Of a stretch of 64,000 nucleotides of DNA, positions 9,272-18,557 are shown piece by piece. Origin of the DNA: Methylomarinum sp965277025 (GTDB lineage Bacteria > Pseudomonadota > Gammaproteobacteria > Methylococcales > Methylomonadaceae); NCBI GenBank assembly GCA_965277025.1, contig OZ255706.1, positions 1,488,001 to 1,552,000 on the forward strand, given 5' to 3'. Under the pieces are notes generated by a model that did no database searches, had not been told where the DNA came from, and was given only the letters and a program-made list of their open reading frames with translations. The position numbers and the translations under genes were made by a program. How positions within the stretch are numbered: the first letter of the stretch is position 1; each line of letters opens with the position of its first letter.

Positions 9272-11188
9272 TTGAACGATATGCTAAAAAATCTGGTGTT
9301 GTGGATTATTATCGCCATCGTGTTGATGTCAGTATTCAACAACTTTGGTCCAAGAGGTCCTCATGCCGTAGAACAATTGACCTATACCCAATTTCTGGAT
9401 GCCGCTGAAGCTGGCCAGATTCAGGAAGTAGTGGTTGAAGACAATAAAATCATGGGCAAAATGCGTGACGGCAAATTGTTCAAAAGTTATGCGCCCAATG
9501 ATATTCACATGATTGATGACCTGATCGCTTCCGGCGTGGATATCAAGGCCAAACCGCCTGAAGAACCATCATTGTTGATGCAGATTTTTGTTTCATTTGG
9601 CCCGATCTTATTACTGATTGCCGTTTGGGTGTTTTTTATGCGGCAAATGCAGGGTGGCGCTGGAGGCCGCGGTGGTGCATTGGGGTTTGGCAAAAACAAG
9701 GCCCGCATGATCGATCCCAATCAGAACAAAGTCACTTTCGAAGATGTGGCCGGTTGTGACGAGGCCAAGGAAGAAGTTGCTGAAATGGTGGATTTTCTGA
9801 AAGATCCGGCAAAATATCAGAAATTAGGGGGGCATATCCCAAAAGGGGCGTTGATGGTAGGCCCGCCAGGTACGGGTAAAACCTTGTTGGCACGGGCCAT
9901 TGCAGGGGAAGCCAAAGTGCCTTTTTTTACCATTTCAGGTTCGGATTTTGTCGAAATGTTTGTTGGCGTCGGTGCGGCCCGTGTTAGAGATTTATTTGAA
10001 GAAGCTAAAAAACATGCGCCGTGTATTATTTTTATCGATGAAATCGATGCGGTAGGTCGTTCTCGTGGAGCGGGACTCGGCGGTGGAAATGACGAACGTG
10101 AACAGACATTGAATCAGTTGCTGGTAGAAATGGATGGCTTTGAAGGCAATGAAGGCATTATTGTCATCGCGGCGACCAACCGGGCGGATGTTTTGGATAA
10201 AGCCTTGTTGCGACCCGGGCGTTTCGATCGGCAAATTGTCGTCGGTTTGCCTGATATTCGGGGGCGTGAACAAATCCTCAAAGTTCATTTACGTAAAGTA
10301 CCGACCGCCGATGATGTCAATGTCAAATACATAGCTCAAGGAACGCCAGGATTCTCCGGTGCCGATTTGGCCAATTTGGTGAATGAAGCAGCACTGCATG
10401 CAGCGCGCCAGAATAAAAAACTGGTGAATATGGCCGATTTGGAAGCGGCCAAAGACAAGCTCATCATGGGTGCCGAACGCCGTTCGATGGTGATGACTGA
10501 AGAAGAAAAGAAAATGACCGCTTATCACGAATCAGGACACGCCATAGTCGGCAAACTGGTGCCTGATCATGATCCGGTTTATAAAGTCAGTATCATGCCC
10601 CGGGGGCGGGCGCTTGGTATCACCATGTTTCTGCCTGAAAAGGATGAATACAGCATCAGTAAGCGGAAGCTCGATAGTATGATATCGAGTTTGTATGGGG
10701 GGCGGATTGCCGAAGAATTGATTTTTGGCTGGGAACAGGTATCAACGGGAGCCTCCAATGATATTGAAAGAGCTACCGAAATCGCTCGCAATATGGTGAC
10801 CAAATGGGGATTGTCTCAGCGATTGGGGCCATTGACATATAGCGAAGAAGAAGGAGAGGTCTTTTTGGGTCGTTCGGTAACTCAGCACAAGACCGTGGCT
10901 GAAGACACCGCGCACCTGATCGATGAGGAAGTCCGCGCAATTATCGACCGCAACTATGAACGGGCGGAAAAAATCCTGAAGGATAATATCGATATTCTTC
11001 ATGCCATGTCAGATGCTTTGATGAAATATGAAACGATTGATAAAGATCAGATCGATGATTTGATGAATCGCCGGCCGGTCAGAAAACCGAAAGACTGGGA
11101 TGATGATATGCCGGCAACCGGCGCGGCGGCAAAACCGGCTGAATCACAAGACTCCGCCATCGATGGTTCTGCTGGACAAAATACTTAA
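9272..11188 (+). CDS. ftsH: ATP-dependent zinc metalloprotease FtsH
   Basis: FtsH is a membrane-anchored AAA+ protease that degrades short-lived and misassembled proteins. The N-terminal transmembrane segment (LVLWIIIAIVLMSVF), a periplasmic loop and a second membrane segment (about residues 108-125) precede the AAA module with Walker A GPPGTGKT near residue 196, Walker B IIFIDEID and the second-region-of-homology arginines. The zinc site HESGH is near residue 418. I favour the TTG at 9272, which has GGAG at 9260-9263; a GTG at 9263 overlaps that site. In E. coli folP follows; here the next gene is glmM. Confidence 0.97.
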   Translation: MNDMLKNLVLWIIIAIVLMSVFNNFGPRGPHAVEQLTYTQFLDAAEAGQIQEVVVEDNKIMGKMRDGKLFKSYAPNDIHMIDDLIASGVDIKAKPPEEPSLLMQIFVSFGPILLLIAVWVFFMRQMQGGAGGRGGALGFGKNKARMIDPNQNKVTFEDVAGCDEAKEEVAEMVDFLKDPAKYQKLGGHIPKGALMVGPPGTGKTLLARAIAGEAKVPFFTISGSDFVEMFVGVGAARVRDLFEEAKKHAPCIIFIDEIDAVGRSRGAGLGGGNDEREQTLNQLLVEMDGFEGNEGIIVIAATNRADVLDKALLRPGRFDRQIVVGLPDIRGREQILKVHLRKVPTADDVNVKYIAQGTPGFSGADLANLVNEAALHAARQNKKLVNMADLEAAKDKLIMGAERRSMVMTEEEKKMTAYHESGHAIVGKLVPDHDPVYKVSIMPRGRALGITMFLPEKDEYSISKRKLDSMISSLYGGRIAEELIFGWEQVSTGASNDIERATEIARNMVTKWGLSQRLGPLTYSEEEGEVFLGRSVTQHKTVAEDTAHLIDEEVRAIIDRNYERAEKILKDNIDILHAMSDALMKYETIDKDQIDDLMNRRPVRKPKDWDDDMPATGAAAKPAESQDSAIDGSAGQNT

Positions 11189-11241
11189 CGACGCCGGGTG
11201 GATTCGCCGTCAGGCAGTCCACCATAAACAGCCCCAAAAGT

Positions 11242-11267
11242 CGTTACCACGCAGGAGTGTGGTAACG
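11242..11267 (+). repeat. REP-like hairpin, AGGA loop
   Basis: Stem CGTTACCAC/GTGGTAACG extends inward by two pairs (one of them G-T) to an AGGA loop. It belongs to a family of hairpins in this window with an invariant AGGA or, on the other strand, TCCT loop and variable but base-paired stems. The 273-bp interval 11189-11461 holds this hairpin, the next one, and two short imperfect repeats (GGATTCGCCG) near 11203 and 11408, but no gene. Confidence 0.7.
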
Positions 11268-11288
11268 ATGGAGCTGATTTGCAAACAT

Positions 11289-11314
11289 GGTTCCCACAGT
11301 CCTCTGTGGGAACC
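11289..11314 (+). repeat. REP-like hairpin, TCCT loop
   Basis: A perfect 11-bp stem GGTTCCCACAG/CTGTGGGAACC surrounds a TCCT loop. It has the same design as the hairpin at 14143-14168, whose stem differs at paired positions in a compensated way. Confidence 0.75.
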
Positions 11315-11461
11315 CAAATCGATTTTATGGGCAATGCCTGACACCAGTTAAAAAAATCAGTCTCTTTTTCTTGAGCGACTAAACTTGATCTATAAAGTTG
11401 CAAGATGGATTCGCCGCCGGGCAATCTTTCTGTACATTTTTGAAAACAATCCGAAAGAATC

Positions 11462-12808
11462 ATGACTATGGAAAAAAAATATTTTGGCACCGATGGTATT
11501 CGGGGCAAGGTTGGAGAATACCCGATTACGGCTGATTTTATGTTAAAGCTTGGCTGGGCGGTTGGCCGGGTATTTGCAAATGAGGGGCATGGATTTATTC
11601 TGGTCGGCAAAGACACGCGAATTTCCGGATATATGTTTGAATCTGCATTGGAAGCCGGATTGTCCGCCGCCGGAGTTGATACGCGCATGCTTGGTCCAAT
11701 GCCAACTCCAGGAATTGCCTATTTGACCCGAACACTACGAGCCCAGGCAGGTATCGTGATCAGTGCTTCTCATAATCCCTATTCTGATAATGGCATCAAG
11801 TTTTTTTCTGTGCAAGGCACCAAGCTGCCTGATGAATTGGAATTTCAGATTGAACGTTATATCGATTCCGATATGACCACCGTCGAGTCGGCTAAATTAG
11901 GTAAAGTACAACGGGTGGCGGATGCCGCCGGGCGCTATATTGAATTCTGTAAATCCACTGTGCCACTGAAGCTGGACTTTAGTGGTATGCGTATTGTGGT
12001 CGATTGTGCTCATGGCTCGACCTATCATATTGCACCGCATGTTTTCAGCGAAATCGGTGCGGAAGTGATGAGCATCGGCGTCGAGCCGGATGGTTTGAAT
12101 ATCAACGAAGAATGTGGTGCCACCAAGCCGCAGGCATTGGTTGAAAAGGTTAAGGAATACCGGGCGGATTTAGGTATAGCGCTGGATGGTGATGGTGACC
12201 GCCTGATCATGGTGGACCATAATGGTGAAATCGTCGATGGCGATGAACTCATTTATATTATTGCCCGCTCACGCCTGAAAAGCGGACAATTGACCGGGCC
12301 TGTGGTGGGCACCTTGATGACTAATCTGGGCATGGAACATGCCTTGAAAGCGGAAGGCGTCAAATTAGTTCGGGCCAATGTGGGTGATCGTTATGTAATG
12401 GAATTATTGGCTAAGGAAAAAGGTGTGCTGGGTGGTGAAGGTTCAGGGCATATCATTTGTCTGGACAGAACCACAACGGGAGATGGTATTGTAGCGGCCT
12501 TGCAAGTGTTGGCGGAAATGCAGGTGAGCGGTAAATCGTTGGCCGAATTAAAAGCCGACATGCAAAAATATCCTCAAGAAATGGTCAATGTGCGTATCGC
12601 CAAAAAAGTGGATATCAACAAATTCGACTCTATTAAAAAGGCGGTCGTCGCGGTTGAAAAAAAACTGGGCGATCAGGGGCGTGTACTGTTGCGGGCATCA
12701 GGAACCGAGCCATTGATTCGGGTCATGGTGGAAGGTGTAAATCAGGATGATGTATATAAATATGCCCATCAGTTAGCCGATGAGGTTCGTAATGCAATTA
12801 CTGCTTGA
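11462..12808 (+). CDS. glmM: Phosphoglucosamine mutase
   Basis: GlmM converts glucosamine-6-phosphate to glucosamine-1-phosphate for peptidoglycan and lipopolysaccharide precursors. The start YFGTDGIRGKVGEYPIT, the active-site serine (near residue 103) in VISASHNPYSDNGIKFFS, the metal loop DGDGDR, and the phosphate-binding end RASGTEPLIRVMVEG are all present. The 448-residue length is normal. The ATG codons at 11462 and 11468 are both possible. tpiA and secG follow in line, but folP, which often precedes glmM, is not in its usual place. Confidence 0.97.
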   Translation: MTMEKKYFGTDGIRGKVGEYPITADFMLKLGWAVGRVFANEGHGFILVGKDTRISGYMFESALEAGLSAAGVDTRMLGPMPTPGIAYLTRTLRAQAGIVISASHNPYSDNGIKFFSVQGTKLPDELEFQIERYIDSDMTTVESAKLGKVQRVADAAGRYIEFCKSTVPLKLDFSGMRIVVDCAHGSTYHIAPHVFSEIGAEVMSIGVEPDGLNINEECGATKPQALVEKVKEYRADLGIALDGDGDRLIMVDHNGEIVDGDELIYIIARSRLKSGQLTGPVVGTLMTNLGMEHALKAEGVKLVRANVGDRYVMELLAKEKGVLGGEGSGHIICLDRTTTGDGIVAALQVLAEMQVSGKSLAELKADMQKYPQEMVNVRIAKKVDINKFDSIKKAVVAVEKKLGDQGRVLLRASGTEPLIRVMVEGVNQDDVYKYAHQLADEVRNAITA

Positions 12809-12864
12809 AATAAACGACTTAAACCTTTAACATAGCGGGTTTTATCTTGTCCTGGAGTTGAATA

Positions 12865-13614
12865 ATGCGTCAATCATTGATCATGGGAAACTGGAAAATG
12901 AACGGCACTCGTACAGAGAGCGTGTCACTGGCGAAAGCGATTGTTGCCGGTTTAGGTGCGGGTGATCAAGGTATTGCTGTTTGTGTTCCGTTTGTTTATT
13001 TGTCCGATGTGCTCAGCATTATTGAATCGACTCCGGTCGCTTTGGGCGCGCAAAACGTTGCAGACCAGGAAAAAGGTGCCTATACCGGTGAAATATCGGC
13101 AACCATGCTGAAAGACTGTGGTTGCAGTTATGCCTTGGTTGGACATTCAGAACGTCGGACTTATTACGGTGATACCGATGAGTCTGTAGCAGCGCGTTTT
13201 TGTCAGGCACAAAAACAGGGTGTCATTCCTGTGCTTTGTATTGGTGAAACCCTGGAAGAGCGGGAGGCTGGCGAAACTTTTGCCGTTGTTGACAGACAGA
13301 TTAAAGCAGTAGTCGATGCCGCAGGTATTGAGGCGTTGGCCAATGCTGTTATTGCTTATGAACCCGTTTGGGCGATTGGCACGGGTAAAACGGCCACTTC
13401 AGAGCAGGCTCAGGAAGTGCATAAATATATCCGGGAAGGGCTGGCTAAACAAAATGCCGATGTCGCCGAGAAAATTCAGATTCTTTATGGTGGTAGCATG
13501 AAGCCGGACAATGCCAAAGAACTGTTGTCCATGCCAGATATCGATGGTGGTTTGATTGGTGGCGCATCACTGGATGCAGAGTCATTCTTAAGTATTTATC
13601 GTTCGGCCTCTTAA
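12865..13614 (+). CDS. tpiA: Triosephosphate isomerase
   Basis: The enzyme interconverts dihydroxyacetone phosphate and glyceraldehyde-3-phosphate in central carbon metabolism. Asn9 and Lys11 in GNWKMNG, His94 in VGHSERR and the catalytic Glu166 in AYEPVWAIGTG are in place, as is the C-terminal phosphate-binding ILYGGSMKPDN. The length of 249 residues is typical. The ATG at 12865 is preceded by TGGAG. secG begins 17 bases after the stop, so the two are probably co-transcribed. Confidence 0.98.
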   Translation: MRQSLIMGNWKMNGTRTESVSLAKAIVAGLGAGDQGIAVCVPFVYLSDVLSIIESTPVALGAQNVADQEKGAYTGEISATMLKDCGCSYALVGHSERRTYYGDTDESVAARFCQAQKQGVIPVLCIGETLEEREAGETFAVVDRQIKAVVDAAGIEALANAVIAYEPVWAIGTGKTATSEQAQEVHKYIREGLAKQNADVAEKIQILYGGSMKPDNAKELLSMPDIDGGLIGGASLDAESFLSIYRSAS

Positions 13615-13631
13615 TTCAATAGTAGGAAAAT

Positions 13632-14090
13632 ATGTATCAGGTAATTATCGTCGTCCATGTGTTATTGGGCTTGGGAATCATTGGGCTGGTTTTGATGCAG
13701 CACGGAAAGGGAGCCGATGCCGGCGCCGCATTCGGTAGCGGATCATCCGGTTCTGTTTTTGGTGCGCAAGGGGCAGCATCGTTTTTATCCAGAACTACGG
13801 CAATTTTGGCAACGATGTTTTTTTTGACCAGTCTCGGTTTGGCTTTCTTGACCGGTAATGTCGGTGGTGAGCCGGTCGATATTATGGAAACCCCTGAAAT
13901 TTCAGATGTTCCTTTGACCGATGATAGTGTAAAAGCTCCTGATACAGCACCTGCAGAAGAACTGCCAGTTGTTACAAAGAGTATTAAAGAGGCTGAAACA
14001 GTAATTAAAGATGTGACTGAAGAAGTCAGCCAGAAAACACAACAAGCGACTGATACAGTTATCGATTCTGTAAAAAAAGCCGCTGAATAA
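13632..14090 (+). CDS. secG: Protein translocase subunit SecG
   Basis: SecG is the small membrane subunit of the SecYEG translocon. The first membrane helix (VIIVVHVLLGLGIIGLVLMQHGKGADAG), the loop FGSGSSGSVFGAQG and the second helix (FLSRTTAILATMFFLTSLGLAFL) match the family. An acidic/threonine-rich tail (about residues 85-152) makes it longer than E. coli SecG, which is common in related bacteria. Its position after tpiA and before tRNA-Leu is conserved in Gammaproteobacteria. Confidence 0.95.
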   Translation: MYQVIIVVHVLLGLGIIGLVLMQHGKGADAGAAFGSGSSGSVFGAQGAASFLSRTTAILATMFFLTSLGLAFLTGNVGGEPVDIMETPEISDVPLTDDSVKAPDTAPAEELPVVTKSIKEAETVIKDVTEEVSQKTQQATDTVIDSVKKAAE

Positions 14091-14097
14091 ATTATTA

Positions 14098-14125
14098 GGG
14101 AATCGCTGATTTATTCAGCGTTACC
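14098..14125 (+). repeat. Minimal palindrome related to the MITE-like ends
   Basis: GGGAATCGCTGA and TCAGCGTTACC form an inverted pair around a short A/T-rich centre, next to TA at 14096-14097. It looks like an internally deleted version of the elements at 7446 and 32210. It lies just after the secG stop and could also act as its terminator. Confidence 0.5.
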
Positions 14126-14142
14126 GGGGTCTCCCTATATCT

Positions 14143-14168
14143 GGTTCCCACGGTCCTCCGTGGGAACC
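14143..14168 (+). repeat. REP-like hairpin, TCCT loop
   Basis: A perfect 11-bp stem GGTTCCCACGG/CCGTGGGAACC with a TCCT loop lies between secG and tRNA-Leu. Relative to the hairpin at 11289, an A-T pair is replaced by G-C, i.e. a compensated change. Confidence 0.75.
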
Positions 14169-14177
14169 TATAATTTA

Positions 14178-14259
14178 GCCGACGTGGTGAAATTGGTAGA
14201 CACGCCATCTTGAGGGGGTGGTGACTTAGGTCGTGCCGGTTCAAGTCCGGCCGTCGGCA
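14178..14259 (+). tRNA. tRNA-Leu (anticodon GAG)
   Basis: A 7-bp acceptor stem GCCGACG/CGTCGGC, a D arm with TGGTAGACAC, an anticodon stem CCATC/GGTGG with GAG at 14212-14214, a variable arm and a T arm (GCCGG-TTCAAGT-CCGGC) are all present. CCA is not encoded. secG followed by tRNA-Leu is a conserved arrangement. The 3' end probably served as the integration site for the integrase-bearing element that follows. Confidence 0.95.
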
Positions 14260-14461
14260 TCAAACTAGCTTCCAGAGAAATCCGAGGAAGTACACAAACC
14301 AGCGTCATTGCTGGTTTTTTTGTGCCTGCCGTGTATCATTATGTCCAGCAGGGTTTCACTAAATCCAGCCCTAAACGGGGGCATATCTGGGGGCAGCCCC
14401 TAATACTCAATTATCTGATGCCCCCAATATTGACCAAACCCACGGCAGGCAAGGGGGCAGC

Positions 14462-15683
14462 ATGAAATTAACCAATACGGCAGTAAAAAACGCCAAGGCA
14501 AAAGAAAAGAGCTATAAATTATTTGATGGCGGCGGCCTGTATCTGGAAGTGATGAAAACCGGGGCAAAATACTGGCGGTATAAATACCGTTTTGCTGGAA
14601 AAGAAAAGCGGCTGGCCATTGGCGTATATCCTGAAATCAGCCTGAAGCAAGCACGAGAAAAGCACAAGGATGCTAAACAACAATTAGCTGAAGGTATCGA
14701 CCCCAGCGAACATAAAAAAGCCACCAAGCGTATCGGTAATGATGACAGCTTTGAAGTCGTGGCGCGTGAATGGCACAAGGGGCGACTTCCAACATGGAGT
14801 AAAAAGCACGGGGAGCGCGTTATAACCCGATTTGAAAATGACGTTTTCCCGTGGATTGGCAAGCGGCAGATTGGCGTAATCAGTGCGCCAGAACTGCTGG
14901 CAGTATTACGCCGAATTGAAAGCCGTGGCGCATTATATACAGCCCATAGAGCCATGCAGTCATGCGGGCAAGTATTCCGGTATGCCGTAGCGACAGGACG
15001 CGCCGAGCGAGACCCGACCCAAGACCTCAAAGGCGCATTGCCACCACTGAAAGAGAAACATTTCTCATCTCTTACAGACCCCCAAAAAAATAGCCGAATT
15101 ATTACGCGCCATAGAAGGCTATGAAGGCCATTTTATAAGCCGCTGTGCATTGAGGCTTGCCCCTTTGGTTTTTGTTAGGCCGGGCGAACTCAGGCAGGCT
15201 GAATGGTCAGAAATCGACCTGATTGAAGGGGAATGGCGAATCCCTGCCGAAAAAATGAAAATGCAGCAGGTTCATATTGTGCCGTTATCAAAACAGGCTA
15301 TTGCCATACTGGATGAAATCAAGCCGCTGACCGGCAACGGTAAATATGTTTTTCCCAGTTTACGCACCAACAAGCGGCCAATGTCTGAAAATACCGTGCT
15401 GGCAGCCCTCAGGCGTTTGGGTTACAGCAAGGAAGAAATGACCGGGCACGGATTCCGGTCTATGGCCTCAACCCTGTTAAATGAACAAGGCTGGAACCGT
15501 GACGCGATTGAAAGGCAACTGGCACACGCTGAAAGGGATAGCGTAAGAGCGGCCTATAATTACGCCGAACACCTACCCGAACGCCTCCAAATGATGCAGG
15601 CTTGGGCGGATTATCTGGACGGATTAAAAAAAGGGGCGGATGTTATCCCGATTTGCAGCGTAATAGCTAAAAGCAGCCAATAA
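14462..15683 (+). pseudogene. P4-type tyrosine integrase, frameshifted
   Basis: The first part (14462-15124) has the N-terminal arm-binding domain of P4-type integrases (YKLFDGGGLYLEV, WRYKYRFAGKEKRLAIGVYPEISLKQAR) and the core-binding domain. The second part (15150-15683) has the catalytic domain with Arg in RPGELRQAEW, HGFR, and Tyr in AAYNYAEH. At 15079-15090 a C5A7 tract throws the frame out; removing one C gives the expected IAELLRAIEGYEGHF and joins both halves. The gene is about 400 residues when joined, a normal length. It starts about 200 bases after tRNA-Leu, typical for islands at a tRNA 3' end. Confidence 0.85.
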
Positions 15684-15766
15684 AAACAAAGCACCTGGGG
15701 CGAATTGGGCGAATTGGGCGAAAACCCAGTAGTGGCGCGGGATATAGAGGGGCAAACAAAAGGCGA

Positions 15767-15789
15767 AAGGGGGCGAAATTCGCCCTTTT
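15767..15789 (+). terminator. Probable terminator after the integrase
   Basis: Stem GGGCG/CGCCC with a five-base loop is extended by G-T and A-T pairs and ends in TTTT. The interval 15684-15993 otherwise contains a short tandem repeat of GGGCGAATT (about 15699-15722) and no gene I can support. Confidence 0.55.
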
Positions 15790-15993
15790 AGGTGGTGAAA
15801 CCGCCAATTTTTGAGGAAATGAGGCCGTTTCTACTCAATTGGGTTTCAACTTTTTTCAGCAATTTAAGCGCCAATATATTCTCAGGTTTATAATGACGTG
15901 CCCGGCTAGGTTTAGCGGCTGAAACGCTGGATTCATCACCCAGCATGCCGGGCTTTCCCTTCAGTGATGCAACGCTTTGATGGAGCGGCGAAA

Positions 15994-16617
15994 ATGGATA
16001 ACCGAGAACACCTAAAAGAAGCGGCTTTATATCTGCTTGCAATCAAAAAAACGCTAAAAGCTACAAAAAAAAGAATCAGTAAATTAGTAAAAGCCGCGCC
16101 AGTAGATAACTTCATTATTCTACAGCTTATGCCGTTATTAGCGGTTAATGAATATTACAAAGAAACCTTTAATAATCCCGCCTTCGAGAAGGATATTGAA
16201 GAAGAAATCATAAAGCATGGGCGTAACATTCTAAACAAAGCAAAAAGTCTTATGGGAACAAAATATTTAGCGTTATCTATGGCTGTTTATAGTTCCAACC
16301 TGGCAGAAAAATTTATTGATGAAAAGAAAATATCAAAAGGCATGGAGGAGATGGCAAAAGCCAATTATTATCTTGGCATATATCAGAAATCAATAGGCGC
16401 TGAAAATGATAATTTAATCGCCAGAAAAATGCAGGCGGAGCTTGCAGCGAATAAACGGCATGAGAAAACAAAAGAAGACAAAGCCAGAGCTATCGAGCAT
16501 TACAAAAAAAATAAACACAGATTTAAGACCAAGGACAAAGCCGCTGAAGAAATTAAGAAAGAGCTTGGTATTTGTTACTCATTCAGAACTGTTAGGCAAT
16601 GGCTAAATAATAAATAA
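15994..16617 (+). CDS. Hypothetical protein of the tRNA-Leu island
   Basis: The 207-residue protein is lysine-rich and almost wholly helical in appearance. Its end (DKAAEEIKKELGICYSFRTVRQWLNNK) looks like a helix-turn-helix segment, so DNA binding is possible (inference). I prefer the ATG at 15994, with GGAG eight bases upstream; the frame is open from 15964. It resembles accessory genes of phage-like islands, but I do not recognise a family. Confidence 0.6.
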   Translation: MDNREHLKEAALYLLAIKKTLKATKKRISKLVKAAPVDNFIILQLMPLLAVNEYYKETFNNPAFEKDIEEEIIKHGRNILNKAKSLMGTKYLALSMAVYSSNLAEKFIDEKKISKGMEEMAKANYYLGIYQKSIGAENDNLIARKMQAELAANKRHEKTKEDKARAIEHYKKNKHRFKTKDKAAEEIKKELGICYSFRTVRQWLNNK

Positions 16618-16748
16618 TTTACCTACACGCTGCCCGGCAGCGCGTAAGCTATGCTTGGTAGACGGCTTCTACCGTGTAAACCAAATCAATATTATTTCCC
16701 CCCCCATCTTAACCACCAATAGCCAACAAAGGCTAAGGAGCTTTAAAG

Positions 16749-16946
16749 ATGGGTTCAATCATCCGACTACCCCAAGTTAAAACCAAAACCGGCCTTTCAC
16801 GGTCGTCAATCTATGCCCTAATCCGGGCAAACAAATTCCCTAAACAGGTCAAATTGACCGAACGTACCAGCGGCTGGCTTGAAACAGAAATTGACCAATG
16901 GATTGAGCAGCGCGCCTCCGAACGTGACGGCGGGGAGGTGGCGTAA
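16749..16946 (+). CDS. AlpA-family regulator
   Basis: This 65-residue protein has the AlpA/CP4-57 regulatory fold: VKTKTGLSRSSIYALIRANKFP forms the helix-turn-helix, followed by WLETEIDQWIEQRASER. Such proteins regulate excision of P4-type islands. The ATG has AAGGAG upstream. It sits downstream of a P4-type integrase, as expected. The stop overlaps the next start (TAATG at 16944). Confidence 0.88.
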   Translation: MGSIIRLPQVKTKTGLSRSSIYALIRANKFPKQVKLTERTSGWLETEIDQWIEQRASERDGGEVA

Positions 16947-17425
16947 TGTTGACAGCCAGCAACGTCCAAGTTAATCTATCCCTGCCGTTGACCCATTCAG
17001 CGGTCGGGATTGGAACCCCGGAAACTACAGGCCAAAAGGCCGCATTACACGCGGTTTTTTATTGCCCACCCCAAAAGCCAGCAGTTTTATTGTGCCTGGC
17101 GTTCGTTATGGTGGACTGTTCAGGGGAACCTTCGGGTTCGCCGGTTCCTGTAGCCGGTAGTTCCAACCCTGCTCAGACCGCCACCCCGAGATTGGAACCA
17201 ACGGGCGGCGGTTATTCCACACTACAGGAGACCGCAACCATGCGAAACCCAACAAGCAAGCTGGCAAAGTCCGCCAGCAATCAATATCAATCCCGTTTTA
17301 ATGTTGTTACCCGTTCTGGCCGCTCTTTGGTGCGGCGCGTGCCTTTCTCTGAGGCTGTCAGCGTAAAAAACCACCATCTAAAAGCCCTGATTAAGTTTGC
17401 AGGCTTGGAGGTGCGCCATGGCTGA
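16946..17425 (+). CDS. Ash/Icd-like phage-island protein (tentative)
   Basis: The long frame (159 residues) overlaps the AlpA stop and contains VGIGTPETTGQKAA and a hydrophobic LLCLAFVMVDCSGEPSGSPVP segment, reminiscent of the Ash/Icd-like family of P4-type elements. A shorter start at 17240 (MRNPTSKLAKSASNQYQ) has a better ribosome site (GGAG nine bases upstream) and would give a 61-residue basic protein. I cannot tell which start is used; both could be. Confidence 0.5.
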   Translation: MLTASNVQVNLSLPLTHSAVGIGTPETTGQKAALHAVFYCPPQKPAVLLCLAFVMVDCSGEPSGSPVPVAGSSNPAQTATPRLEPTGGGYSTLQETATMRNPTSKLAKSASNQYQSRFNVVTRSGRSLVRRVPFSEAVSVKNHHLKALIKFAGLEVRHG

Positions 17426-17621
17426 ATCAATCAATGATGAATTACTGGCAAAGATAAGCAAGACCAAGGCATGGCTTAAAACCGTGACTGATGGCATTGC
17501 ATCTAACACCCTGACCAGTAGCGACCTTGTTTGCCTGCAATGTGAAGCTGAAGAGCTGTTATCGCTGATTATTGAAAAGCGCGTCAGGATGAAAGCTGAG
17601 CGGGAGGCGCGCCATGTCTGA
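17418..17621 (+). CDS. Small hypothetical island protein
   Basis: A 67-residue protein (MAESINDELLAKISK...) starting at 17418 with GGAGG seven bases upstream, and overlapping the previous stop (ATGGCTGA). It is helical and charged, without a family I recognise. Its 3' end overlaps the next gene by eight bases, so the three small genes are probably translationally coupled. Confidence 0.6.
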   Translation: MAESINDELLAKISKTKAWLKTVTDGIASNTLTSSDLVCLQCEAEELLSLIIEKRVRMKAEREARHV

Positions 17622-17850
17622 ACTGAAACTTGTCCCATCTATTGAAAAAATCCTGATAAGCACCAGCATGGCTTGCATTCTCGACTTTGATATCGATGAG
17701 CTAAAGGAAATCATCCAAGCGGCAGAAAATGAGCAACCCGAAATCTCAGATATGGCTTGCATTTTAACGGCTAATGCCGGGGCGCTGGCGGCTGATAACG
17801 CCAGATATGAACTTGAAGAACGGCAGGCACAAAAAAGCCGGTCTAATTAA
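17614..17850 (+). CDS. Small hypothetical island protein
   Basis: A 78-residue acidic protein (MSELKLVPSIEKILIS...) with GGGAGG just upstream of the ATG, overlapping the previous gene (ATGTCTGA). It is the last recognisable gene of the tRNA-Leu island; the following 17851-17963 is non-coding, then an IS66 piece begins. No family was recognised. Confidence 0.6.
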   Translation: MSELKLVPSIEKILISTSMACILDFDIDELKEIIQAAENEQPEISDMACILTANAGALAADNARYELEERQAQKSRSN

Positions 17851-17963
17851 AAAATCAGCCCGGCCATTTCCAAATCCAAAAAAACATCAGCACAGATGTA
17901 TTTTACGCGGGTTTGTCTGACCGGGCAAAAGGATATTTGCAACATGGTTATTACAGAAAATTC

Positions 17964-18555
17964 GTAACTACTCAGCGTATTTTACCAAAAGCATCAGGTC
18001 ACTGAGTAAATTCCGGTAATTTCCCCCTTAAATACCAGTACCAACGCTTCAGAGGCACTGACATGATGTTTACGACAAGTGGATAGATATCCCCGAATAC
18101 GGCAGAAGGTGATGGCACCCTGCTCACTCCTGAAACACCCCGATATTTTTTGCTGCACCTTGGTCATGCGGATATCATTCTCACCGGGATTATTAGTAAA
18201 TGGCACATCTATTTCTCTCATAAAGCGTAAGACATCATCCGGGTAATTGATCAGCCGTTCCAGTAAGTTTCTGGATTTACTGCGCTTGAGGCGCCCACGT
18301 TTGGGTTTACCGGGCAACGGGGTTGGTGGCGGACATTCAATTTGTGCTTTCTCTAATAAATCTCGATATCGTCGTCGATAACAGGCCGCTTTTCTTGCTT
18401 CAAGCTTCCCCCCTGCATCATCGACGACCTGATTGATCTTTTTTTAACCGGGTTTCCATTTCTTTGGCCCACTGCTGTCCATCCTGCTCCCGGGCACGGG
18501 TCAGTTCACGCAGATGATGCGTATTGCACAAGGCATGAGTGAAGGGGGACTTGTA
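17964..18555 (-). mobile_element. IS66-like element, 3' fragment (copy 2)
   Basis: The terminal sequence GTAACTACTCAGCG starts at 17964, and the match to the other IS66-like copies continues to 18555, where an IS701-like element cuts it. The transposase remnant (about 17994-18550, minus strand) carries at least two one-base changes that break the frame: an extra C in a C run near 18025 and an extra T in a T7 run near 18440. It is non-functional. Confidence 0.85.
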
Positions 18556-18557
18556 TA

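Noticed and set aside
15788..16042. 84-codon minus-strand frame next to the integrase
   Set aside because: It overlaps the better-supported gene starting at 15994 and has no family resemblance or ribosome site.
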